Source: Parabacteroides sp.
GTDB lineage: Bacteria; Bacteroidota; Bacteroidia; Bacteroidales; Tannerellaceae
Length of the DNA: 38,496 bases
Direction: 5' to 3'
Assembly (NCBI GenBank): GCA_017937385.1
Contig: JAGBDR010000024.1
Location: 1 to 38,496, forward strand
The notes under the pieces were generated by a model. It searched no databases, had not been told where the DNA came from, and saw only the letters and a program-made list of their open reading frames with translations. Positions 25,261-31,802 of the stretch are shown here, in pieces (the first letter of the stretch is position 1; each line of letters starts with the position of its first letter). The position numbers were made by a program, and so were the translations under genes.

Positions 25261-25290
25261 GGCGATGCCTCATTAGAGGTGTCGCCTTTT
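25261..25290 (+). terminator. terminator after tRNA-Arg
   Basis: GGCGATGCCTC (25261-25271) with GAGGTGTCGCC (25276-25286), an 11-position stem with two wobble pairs and a 4-base loop, then TTTT. It lies inside the predicted prophage end and could restore termination of the tRNA. Confidence 0.75.
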
Positions 25291-25407
25291 GCGTTTTATA
25301 TGTGTATCAACATATTGCGCGCCTATTTAAATATGAGTTGTTTAACAGAACTTCACTGCGATTTTCGGGGAACGAATCGTTTTTGGGGAATAAAATGAAT
25401 ATAGAAG

Positions 25408-26571
25408 ATGCCGGTTTTTAATGTTGTGCAGCGAAAAATAAATAAACGTGGGGAAGGACCTTTGTATGTCGCTTTCCGTGTTGATGGTAAAAAAGTAGAA
25501 ATCCCGGTCAAATACAGTATTGCACCGAGTGATTTTGATAAGAAAAAGAAACGGGTGAAACAGTCGTGTCCTTTTCATAAGGATGTCAATTTGATAATAA
25601 CGAATATCATAGCCAGGGCGAATGATATCTTTGTAAAGTATCGTTTGAAGAATTTGGATTTAACGGAAACGGCCTTTTGGTGTGAATATCGTAATCCATG
25701 CGATTACACGAGTTTTTTTGATTTTTGCGAACGTTCCCAACAATTACGCTTTCAAGAGCTTGCAGACGGGACGCAGCGCCATCACAGAAGTTGTTTGAAG
25801 ATATTACGGTCATTCAAACAAACGATTAATTTTGACGAATTAACGACGGACTTTTTCAGGCGCTTTGTTTTATATCTCCGGAATAAACGGGGTAATAAGG
25901 AAGTGACGGTGGCAAAGACTTTGAAGTCTATATCGATTTACGTTAATGAGGCCGTCCGGATGGGGTATTTGAAAGAAAACCCGATCAAAAAGATACCTCG
26001 ACGCGGCTACAATGAAACGACCGCACAGTATTTGCTTGAATGGGAATTACAGGCTTTGGTCAATTTGTTTAATCAGCGTATTTTGTCGGAAACATATCAG
26101 AATGTATTAGAGTTCTTTTTATTTATGTCGTTTACTTCTTTGCATATCGGTGATGCAAGAGATTTGAAAATAGATCAAATCCGGGAAAACGAAATTGTAT
26201 ATATGCGAAAGAAACTAAAGAATGTACGGCCGAAGTTTATATCTGTGCCATTATCGGAACCGGCGAAAGCTATTATAAAAAGATGGGTGGGGACCAGAAC
26301 TGAAGGTCTGATATTTAAAGGGCTTGTTTGTGATGCTCGGATCAATAAATATTTGAAAGAGATCGGCTCCATGGCCGGTATTGATACGGTCTTGACGGCA
26401 AAGGTCGGCCGACATACTTTCGCTACTATCTTTTTGAGGGAAACCCGGGATTTGAATACGTTAAAATCCATCATGGGACATTCTAATATCAAACAAACAT
26501 TAGTATATGCTCACGTCCTGGATGAAGACCGTCAAGAGGGAATAAAGGCATTCAATCGTTTTTCTGTATGA
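25408..26571 (+). CDS. tyrosine recombinase (prophage integrase) with altered catalytic residues
   Basis: 387 aa. N-terminal arm-binding segment (1-90, KINKRGEGPLYVAFRVDGKKVEIPV), SAM-like core-binding domain (about 97-190) and catalytic domain (about 205-387). Nucleophile Tyr367 (TLVYAHV), His358 (MGHSN), Arg335 (VGRHTF) and a lysine in MRKKLK are present. The place of Arg-I in box I (usual TGLR) reads TSLH, with His246, and the HxxR box has Lys332 instead of His. Known Bacteroides element integrases such as IntDOT also lack Arg-I, so activity is still plausible. Next to tRNA-Arg; convergent to the phage early genes. Confidence 0.93.
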   Translation: MPVFNVVQRKINKRGEGPLYVAFRVDGKKVEIPVKYSIAPSDFDKKKKRVKQSCPFHKDVNLIITNIIARANDIFVKYRLKNLDLTETAFWCEYRNPCDYTSFFDFCERSQQLRFQELADGTQRHHRSCLKILRSFKQTINFDELTTDFFRRFVLYLRNKRGNKEVTVAKTLKSISIYVNEAVRMGYLKENPIKKIPRRGYNETTAQYLLEWELQALVNLFNQRILSETYQNVLEFFLFMSFTSLHIGDARDLKIDQIRENEIVYMRKKLKNVRPKFISVPLSEPAKAIIKRWVGTRTEGLIFKGLVCDARINKYLKEIGSMAGIDTVLTAKVGRHTFATIFLRETRDLNTLKSIMGHSNIKQTLVYAHVLDEDRQEGIKAFNRFSV

Positions 26572-26572
26572 G

Positions 26573-26600
26573 AAAGGGCAGCTTTCACCGGCTGCCCTTT
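26573..26600 (+). terminator. hairpin terminator after integrase
   Basis: Perfect 10-bp stem AAAGGGCAGC (26573-26582) and GCTGCCCTTT (26591-26600) with an 8-base loop, followed after GTGCTCTA by TTTTT. Placed between the convergent integrase and 26606 genes, it may serve both strands. Confidence 0.75.
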
Positions 26601-26605
26601 GTGCT

Positions 26606-26839
26606 CTATTTTTCGTAAATGGCCCAATGAGGTTTCCCCTCGATGAACTCCGTTTTAAACCCCGCCTTATCCATCAGAAGTGTTACTTCCTGAATGCTGA
26701 TCGTAACCATTTCGGATAATTCCCTTACAATATCCGCGCTGGTAATGTAGTCTTTCTTATCACTTTCTCCGACCGGAGTGTAGTTTTCAGCAATGTATCG
26801 GACGGTTAGTTCTTCCGTAAGGTCCCTTTCTTCATTCAT
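26606..26839 (-). CDS. small phage protein, winged-helix-like C-terminal half
   Basis: 77 aa from Met at 26839, chosen because it forms an ATGA overlap with the preceding gene's stop and has a Shine-Dalgarno run AAAGGAGG about 9 bases before. Residues about 28-75 (YITSADIVRELSEM, then VTLLMDKAGFKTEFIEGKPHWAIYEK) read like a small winged-helix module with the helix-turn-strand ending 'GF....G..W.IY'. Binding to DNA is only inferred. Family not recognised. Last gene of a small operon. Confidence 0.6.
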   Translation of the reverse strand: MNEERDLTEELTVRYIAENYTPVGESDKKDYITSADIVRELSEMVTISIQEVTLLMDKAGFKTEFIEGKPHWAIYEK

Positions 26840-27075
26840 AAGGTGTCCTCCTTTCCCTCCAGAGAAGCCAAAATATCCTTTATGTGGCAAAGGTCCGAAA
26901 CCAGCCGTAAAGCTTTGGCCATACTTTCTTGTCCGGTACCTTCCGTTTCCGTAGCAATAAAGGTGATCGCCTTGTCGAAAACCCGGAGTATATTATCCAT
27001 CGTCCCGTCATCCTCTTGCAGGAATTTGATATTATCGATCATTCTGTCTGTCAGTTCAATACCTTCTATTGTCAT
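26836..27075 (-). CDS. small helical phage protein, unknown function
   Basis: 79 aa, acidic, mostly helical (for example DRMIDNIKFLQEDDG and QESMAKALRLVSDLCHIKDILASL), no signal or membrane segment. It has a strong Shine-Dalgarno AAGGAGGT before its ATG, 14 bases after the upstream gene's stop, and an ATGA overlap with the next gene. Not recognised. Confidence 0.6.
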   Translation of the reverse strand: MTIEGIELTDRMIDNIKFLQEDDGTMDNILRVFDKAITFIATETEGTGQESMAKALRLVSDLCHIKDILASLEGKEDTL

Positions 27076-27089
27076 GGTGTACCTCCTTT

Positions 27090-27335
27090 TTATCCGAAAA
27101 TTGCGATTAGTACCGGGAATACGAAGAAGAAGAGACTTCCCAGGACGAGCCCGCCCAGTAAAGCTTGTGTGATAAACTTTGCATCCTGCACGGTTGCACG
27201 ATTAAACTCTAAGAAAGAGGGGAGGACGCGGCGATAAAAGGTAGCGACATTTTCCCATGTAAACGGGTTACGGATAGTGATTGTAACAAGTTCCCGGCTT
27301 TGGGAAGCTGATACGGTTAATGAATTTGACTTCAT
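27090..27335 (-). CDS. small phage membrane protein, unknown function
   Basis: 81 aa. Residues 1-58 are polar (NSLTVSASQSRELVTITIRN); residues 59-80 are one hydrophobic helix (ALLGGLVLGSLFFFVFPVLIAIFG) giving a tail-anchored layout. The ATG overlaps the stop of a 24-codon leader ORF (GTATGA) at the 3' edge of a 19-bp inverted repeat, so translation may depend on the leader. Not recognised. Confidence 0.6.
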   Translation of the reverse strand: MKSNSLTVSASQSRELVTITIRNPFTWENVATFYRRVLPSFLEFNRATVQDAKFITQALLGGLVLGSLFFFVFPVLIAIFG

Positions 27336-27406
27336 ACTTTGATGTTGTTTAGCATTTTAGGCAGAAAAAAAGAACGGCTGCCATTTCCCGTGTCGCTAAA
27401 CAACAT
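27332..27406 (-). CDS. possible 24-codon leader ORF
   Basis: MLFSDTGNGSRSFFLPKMLN, then NIKV and stop. It has GGAGG 7 bases before its ATG and ends in an overlap with the next gene's start. It spans the whole 27335-27413 hairpin, so translating it would melt the hairpin and open the next start codon (inference). A longer same-frame reading to 27556 would need a TTG start and passes through the repeats; it is less likely. Confidence 0.45.
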   Translation of the reverse strand: MLFSDTGNGSRSFFLPKMLNNIKV

Positions 27407-27580
27407 CAAAGTACCTCCGAAGAGTCCTAAAAATGCTGGGAAAGGCAACCGCCTTATATCATAATATTTGCTCACGGTTAAATACCGGTAGCAAAAGAAA
27501 GGGCATAAAAAAAGCCCAACGTATGTCTGAGCCACTAACCGGAACTCTATCGGCAAGGTCTAACCTTGATGTTGTTTAGC
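27335..27580 (-). promoter_or_regulatory. repeat-rich leader with three TTGATGTTGTTTAGC copies
   Basis: TACTTTGATGTTGTTTAGC at 27335-27353 has a perfect 19-base inverted copy at 27395-27413. A third copy of the 15-base core, in direct orientation to the first, is at 27566-27580 next to the promoter. In the minus-strand RNA the middle copy can pair with either outer copy, so two mutually exclusive hairpins are possible. The core is too long to recur by chance. Confidence 0.6.
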
Positions 27581-27584
27581 ACTG

Positions 27585-27592
27585 CAAACATA
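27585..27592 (-). promoter_or_regulatory. -7 promoter element of the small-gene operon
   Basis: The minus strand reads TATGTTTG directly upstream of the outer leader repeat (27566-27580). No TTTG is found at -33. The transcript would have a leader of about 170 bases. Confidence 0.5.
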
Positions 27593-27670
27593 CGGAAAGT
27601 TTTTGGATTTGCTGTGCTACCATATCAGAAAATTTTCAATTGCTATTTGTATTGTTGGTGTTTGTCATGA

Positions 27671-28330
27671 TTATACATTGGTATTTTTTTGTTGACTTTC
27701 AACAATGTCCTTTATTTGGTTGTCATCATTTAAAGATGATGCTTCTGTTAAAGACATATGGTTGAATTTTCTATAGATTATTTTTGTTGGATTCGGAAAT
27801 GAGTCTCTAAAATCTGAACTTTCTGCATGTTCTGTATAGTCTGGATCTATTTCATATCCATAGATTTCATCTGATAACTCGTTCTCTTTATCTGTAATAA
27901 CTACCATTTTATCAATGATATTAGAGAAATCGAAATCACCTTCAATGCGCCATTCTCTGAGCCATGAGAAATCATGTGTGTCATTTAATAATTCAATTCT
28001 CCAATGTAAAGAACTATCGATCAATTTTTTTTCATTATTGGACTGTATTGTTAGGACTGGTAATGCATTATATTTTGATCGGAGTAATTCTCGTGGAAAA
28101 CAAATACCATAAGGTAGATACATGGGTTTGGGTTTACTATTGAAATATTCGAACATATTTCGTGCTCCGGATAAAGGCATTTCTGTAAAACAAACTCTTC
28201 CATAAGGAGAAGTTAGTTTTAAATCAGTTAATATTTTCCTTAATGTTTTTGGTCCATCCTTTTTAATGAAATGGAACAAATACGGGGATAAATCAGTTCT
28301 CGTTTTAATAATATCTTCTTTTCCTGGCAT
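27671..28330 (-). CDS. AT-rich cargo gene, AbiGi-like (putative abortive infection)
   Basis: 219 aa from Met at 28330. Segments SPYLFHFIKKDGPKTLRKIL, VCFTEMPLS, YGICFPRELL, ALPVLTI and LREWRIEGDF follow the order seen in AbiGi-type abortive-infection proteins (LFHF, CFxDIP, YG.xF, PV.Y). This is a remembered pattern, not a search result. Base composition is clearly more AT-rich than the flanking phage genes, which suggests separate arrival. It has its own -7 box and no partner gene, as expected for a lysogenic cargo gene. Alternatives are an unrelated phage protein or an ADP-ribosyltransferase-like enzyme. Confidence 0.55.
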   Translation of the reverse strand: MPGKEDIIKTRTDLSPYLFHFIKKDGPKTLRKILTDLKLTSPYGRVCFTEMPLSGARNMFEYFNSKPKPMYLPYGICFPRELLRSKYNALPVLTIQSNNEKKLIDSSLHWRIELLNDTHDFSWLREWRIEGDFDFSNIIDKMVVITDKENELSDEIYGYEIDPDYTEHAESSDFRDSFPNPTKIIYRKFNHMSLTEASSLNDDNQIKDIVESQQKNTNV

Positions 28331-28358
28331 AGTGTATCTGTTTTTATTTGAAGGGTTG

Positions 28359-28366
28359 CAAAGATA
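28359..28366 (-). promoter_or_regulatory. -7 promoter element of the AbiGi-like gene
   Basis: The minus strand reads TATCTTTG, 28 bases before the ATG at 28330. It overlaps an in-frame ATG at 28369, which makes that upstream start unlikely. Confidence 0.6.
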
Positions 28367-28516
28367 CAAATAAAAAACCGTCCTATTCTCTCGAACTGGT
28401 CGGTAGGTGGTGTTAATGTGTATTGAAAATAGAGTGAACTTTAACTATTTATTCTATTTATCGTCTGCTTCAACTTCGGTGCTGAGAACCGCAGTTGATA
28501 ATAAGTATAATTGATA

Positions 28517-29029
28517 TTAATCGAAAAGTTCCGGTTCGTTCTTCAGTCGTTCTTCCCGGAGTTTTTCCAGTTGTTTCTTTTTTTCAGAAATAGAAGCAGT
28601 CAGATTTGCTTTCTGTTGGCTTAGATCGGCCAGTTCCTCCAGTAACTTGATCTCAACTGAATTTTGCTCAATAACCCTTTTCTGGGTGCCAAAGAAATAG
28701 CGGAACAGTGCTTTATTGCATTCGATCTGGAACTTGATCAGGTTGTCCCGAATTTTTTCTTTCACGTTTGCTGGGTTAATGGAGAACAGCCAACCGGCCA
28801 GGTATTCGATCGGAAGACAAACCATTTCGTATTGCTTACCGTCAGAACCAGTTGTTGTGCTCAGCACAACAACTGAACCATAAATAGAGTGTTCTTTGAT
28901 TTTTGTAAATTGAGATGCATAATTAATTCCAAATACTTCACAAATGGGTCTAACCGGTACTAAACCGTCAGATACTACACTTGCTAAAATTTCTACACCA
29001 TTGATTCTTGTAACTACTTTTGTTTCCAT
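28517..29029 (-). CDS. phage antirepressor (P22_AR_N type)
   Basis: 170 aa from Met at 29029. Residues 1-110 match the P22 antirepressor N-terminal domain: LVPVRPICEVFGINYASQFTKI, CLPIEYLAGWLFSINPANVK and IECNKALFRYFF. The C-terminal 60 residues form a coiled coil (ELADLSQQKANLTASISEKK onwards). Such proteins disable a phage repressor, favouring lytic growth. It is preceded by a structured leader and its own -7 box. The frame extends upstream to 29077 but through the leader hairpin. Confidence 0.88.
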   Translation of the reverse strand: METKVVTRINGVEILASVVSDGLVPVRPICEVFGINYASQFTKIKEHSIYGSVVVLSTTTGSDGKQYEMVCLPIEYLAGWLFSINPANVKEKIRDNLIKFQIECNKALFRYFFGTQKRVIEQNSVEIKLLEELADLSQQKANLTASISEKKKQLEKLREERLKNEPELFD

Positions 29030-29153
29030 AATATAAAAAAGAGGTATGGTTTCGGCGGATGCAACGCCTACTCCCAATACCTTTAAAATTTCTTTCTGAT
29101 GCTGTCGTTTGCATCCCGATCAGCACGCCTTTCATTAACGTGCTGCAAAAATA
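29030..29153 (-). promoter_or_regulatory. promoter and structured leader of the antirepressor gene
   Basis: The -7 box TATTTTTG is at 29146-29153 on the minus strand. Immediately downstream are CAGCACG (29121-29127) and CGTGCTG (29139-29145), a 7-bp stem, and then a longer hairpin around 29042-29080 with outer arms GGTAT / ATACC and inner arms GGCG / CGCC. The leader of about 110 bases may control the antirepressor after transcription. The stretch 29154-29312 holds nothing recognisable. Confidence 0.5.
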
Positions 29154-29312
29154 TAGTCAAAATTTTTGAAACCCTTTATCAAAAATGGAGATAATTTTGT
29201 ACAGGAGTGCTGTAACAACGTTTAACAGATAACGTATTCTATGATAGCTATTTGATTCCTGTCGGGAAAGAATAAAAACAACGTGTAATCATGCTGAAGT
29301 ACTGAAAAATGA

Positions 29313-29345
29313 AAAGCCCCTGCATGGTTCGAATGCAGGGGCTTT
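29313..29345 (-). terminator. terminator after the DUF5053 gene
   Basis: Perfect 13-bp stem (29313-29325 with 29333-29345, AAAGCCCCTGCAT and its complement) and 7-base loop, followed on the minus strand by TTCATTTTT. It separates the DUF5053 operon from the antirepressor gene. Confidence 0.9.
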
Positions 29346-29364
29346 GATGTCAGATAACAGTCTA

Positions 29365-29766
29365 TCAGCATTTGATGGACAGCGAACCAATTTTATTGCT
29401 GATATCGCGCAGGGCAAAATTCAGCGTGTCTATTTCTTCCGGACTGAGTTTGTATATTTGTCCTCTAACTGCGTTGCCGTTAATGCGCTGGTATAACCAG
29501 GCACGACTTTTGCCGAAGTACTTTTTAGCGATATAGGAAAGAGAAACAACTTCCGAAATATCTTTCAGTTGCTCTTTAACAGTCAATTCCTTATTAATAT
29601 CATCTATTTCCGATTTAATGTCGGCAAGTTCCCCCAGGAGATGTTTGCGGATCTCCTCTTTGTCTTCCGGTGACGTATAACGGGCTTTCATGTCAACCAG
29701 GAATAAATCCAATTCCTCTCCGGAAAGGGAATCCATCTTTTTTAGATCATCATTTAATGTACTCAT
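29365..29766 (-). CDS. DUF5053-like phage protein with helix-turn-helix-like segment
   Basis: 133 aa, acidic. The N-terminal half is helical (residues 1-75). The C-terminal half has VVSLSYIAKKYFGKSRAWLYQRINGN and LSPEEIDTLNFALRDISNKIG, the recognisable DUF5053 block found in Bacteroidota phages (recalled). This block reads like a helix-turn-helix, so DNA binding or regulation is inferred. It follows the small coiled-coil gene behind a UUCG hairpin and ends at a strong terminator. Confidence 0.75.
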   Translation of the reverse strand: MSTLNDDLKKMDSLSGEELDLFLVDMKARYTSPEDKEEIRKHLLGELADIKSEIDDINKELTVKEQLKDISEVVSLSYIAKKYFGKSRAWLYQRINGNAVRGQIYKLSPEEIDTLNFALRDISNKIGSLSIKC

Positions 29767-29781
29767 AATATCTGGGTTTTA

Positions 29782-29801
29782 GTCCCCTCCGAAGAGGGGA
29801 C
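29782..29801 (-). promoter_or_regulatory. UUCG-tetraloop hairpin between 29806 gene and DUF5053 gene
   Basis: On the minus strand GTCCCCTC-TTCG-GAGGGGAC, an 8-bp stem capped by a C(UUCG)G tetraloop, 15 bases before the DUF5053 ATG. No U-run follows, so it is more likely an RNA-stability or processing element than a terminator. Confidence 0.6.
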
Positions 29802-29805
29802 GTTT

Positions 29806-29997
29806 TTACTTTTTCTTTTTTAATTCTTCGATGCGCTGCTTTAGCTTTACGATCTCGTCTAACATCTTGTCGGTTTCGACTTCATCTGTATGGGGATCGA
29901 TTTCCAATACAGCGACTTTTCGTTTCCAGGAATAGATTCGGGCTTCAACCTGCACGATCTTAAATTCCAGTTTTTGAATGTCATCCATCATTTTCAA
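29806..29997 (-). CDS. small coiled-coil phage protein, unknown function
   Basis: 63 aa from Met at 29997 (Met at 29991 or 29988 are also possible). Charged heptad-like helix throughout (MDDIQKLEFKIVQVEARIY and MLDEIVKLKQRIEELKKKK). No membrane segment. First gene after the operator at 30032-30060 and followed by the DUF5053 gene, so probably regulated together with it. Not recognised. Confidence 0.6.
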   Translation of the reverse strand: MKMMDDIQKLEFKIVQVEARIYSWKRKVAVLEIDPHTDEVETDKMLDEIVKLKQRIEELKKKK

Positions 29998-30031
29998 CTT
30001 TTGAAATTAATATTCTTGTTATCTGACAATG

Positions 30032-30060
30032 CAAATGTACATAATCTTTTGGTTATGTAC
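30032..30060 (-). promoter_or_regulatory. promoter with palindromic operator
   Basis: The -7 box TACATTTG (30032-30039, minus strand) overlaps GTACATAA (30037-30044), which has a perfect inverted partner TTATGTAC (30053-30060) 8 bases away. An 8-8-8 palindrome over a promoter is the classic layout for a repressor dimer. It controls the coiled-coil/DUF5053 pair. Confidence 0.65.
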
Positions 30061-30077
30061 AAGCGGTGACGATAAAT

Positions 30078-31802
30078 TTATTTCACTTCATAGAATGTCC
30101 CGGTGATTTCAGGGTGTATTCCTTCGTTCGTGATCCTGTATTCAAGTTCCTTGCAAATGAATAATTTATTGTTTAAAATGAACTCAGCTCGTACATCTGG
30201 CAATATGTTGGAAATGAACTTGATTGTGTATTCGCGAGTAAAGTCTATTTTAAGGTTTGGTTGGTAATATTTTTCCACTAACCCATCAGGACCGGTCAGG
30301 CGGAATGTTCCATATTCTTTTTGATACCAAGAGTTTGAAGAGTGATAATCAGCAACATTATCATTTAAAGTGAAATAAATTCCGTTTAAAGCCGGGTGAA
30401 ATGAAGATATGGCAACCTGCTTTTTAGTGGAATTGAAATCTTTTGCACCATTTTCGATCAATTTTTTTATGCTGTATTCTCCATCTTGCTCTTTGTCGCT
30501 GGTACCAGGCAAATAAGGTATCCTTTCCGAGTCTATATACCAGGGGGTACTATCTTTGGAAAAATAGACACAGGGGAAAAAGCTCAATTTAAGGAAATCT
30601 TCATCTTTGTTAGATTGGTATTTTCGAAAAGTATGGACTTTCCTCGGATAATAATAGGTTGTTGCTGCTTCAGGTGGATTGCCAGGAAAATTATAGCTTC
30701 TCTTATCTATAATGTAGTATGAATCGGTTTCAACTACATGCCAAAGGTAAGACGAGTTATATAACTGATCTCCCAAACTATCAGGAAGGACGGAGCCGTC
30801 AGGTCCTTTTAATTTATTAATAAGGTCATCATAGGTTTGTGATGTATCAAGTAACGCTCTGTCAAGAACTTCATCTTCTATGCATTGGAATCTGTATTCT
30901 GTAGATGAAGGAAAGTCGTAGCAAATATTTTTGTATGAAACTTTTTCATTATCATCGACAATTGTACGTTCAAAAGCATCCAGAACATTATTGATAGTAT
31001 ATGTACCGGTTGTGTTGTTTGATGATGCACATAGTATTTTTACAGAACGGTTTGCGTTATCAATAACAAATATCAGGTTCATGAGCTTTTCGCATTCTTC
31101 CAGAAAGTCTTTAACTTTCCAGCCTGGTAGAATCCTGTTGTACATTCCGCTTTTATCAGAATTGAGTAGGAAGATACTGGAAAGAAAATTATCATTTCTG
31201 GCTTCGTTATATTCTATTTTGTATCCTAATGCTGTCAGAATTTTTTCTATCATGGCCAGTAGGAAGGGTTGTATTGCTATGTTGGAGAATACATAAGGTT
31301 TCCATCCTTGGGGATCGAGATCTAATGCTGGATGTTCATTATAAATAGAACTTCCAATCTTGACCATAGGAGTAACAAAATCTGTATCAGGAAATCCTTT
31401 TTTAATGACTTGATTTAAGCGTTCGTTACTAAAATCGGTTTCTTTACCCAAGTCAAGTGAAGATATATAGACGTCAGTCCCCATGAAATAATTGAGTTCA
31501 GAGTTTCCCGATAAAAGTTGGATTTTAACTTCTTCGTTAGTATTACTGATAAAGGCTTCTGTTCCGTTGATTATGATATGACCATCGGAGATAAGAACGG
31601 CTTTTCTTTTATCAAAAACACTGGATGCCTGCAGTCGTTCGATATGCTTGTACAAGATAGAGTTATTCCGTTCTTGAAGGGATAAAGTCAGATCAAGCGT
31701 AAACGTTCCGTTTTTGGTTATCAATGGGTTTTGCTGCTTTACTTTTAAATCCAGGTCTGCGGGTAGCATAACCGGTTTGTTATCAATGAATAATTCGGTC
31801 AT
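30078..31802 (-). CDS. phage distal tail protein (putative)
   Basis: 574 aa, beta-rich, no signal. The start (TELFIDNKPVMLPADLDLKV, then NGTFTLDLTLSLQERN) resembles proteins that follow the tape measure in Bacteroidota phages and form the tail tip (recalled). It overlaps the tape-measure stop by ATGA. It could be the distal-tail or baseplate hub protein. No enzymatic motif is seen. Confidence 0.6.
   Translation of the reverse strand: MTELFIDNKPVMLPADLDLKVKQQNPLITKNGTFTLDLTLSLQERNNSILYKHIERLQASSVFDKRKAVLISDGHIIINGTEAFISNTNEEVKIQLLSGNSELNYFMGTDVYISSLDLGKETDFSNERLNQVIKKGFPDTDFVTPMVKIGSSIYNEHPALDLDPQGWKPYVFSNIAIQPFLLAMIEKILTALGYKIEYNEARNDNFLSSIFLLNSDKSGMYNRILPGWKVKDFLEECEKLMNLIFVIDNANRSVKILCASSNNTTGTYTINNVLDAFERTIVDDNEKVSYKNICYDFPSSTEYRFQCIEDEVLDRALLDTSQTYDDLINKLKGPDGSVLPDSLGDQLYNSSYLWHVVETDSYYIIDKRSYNFPGNPPEAATTYYYPRKVHTFRKYQSNKDEDFLKLSFFPCVYFSKDSTPWYIDSERIPYLPGTSDKEQDGEYSIKKLIENGAKDFNSTKKQVAISSFHPALNGIYFTLNDNVADYHSSNSWYQKEYGTFRLTGPDGLVEKYYQPNLKIDFTREYTIKFISNILPDVRAEFILNNKLFICKELEYRITNEGIHPEITGTFYEVK

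Noticed and set aside
27407-27556. Extension of the leader ORF into a 74-aa gene
   Set aside because: Needs a TTG start, runs through the repeats and lacks a ribosome site there, while the inner ATG at 27406 has one.
27335-27580. Invertible promoter segment between the inverted TTGATGTTGTTTAGC copies
   Set aside because: The middle and outer copies are 150 bases apart, as in invertible promoters, but the only promoter found lies outside them and no invertase gene is near.
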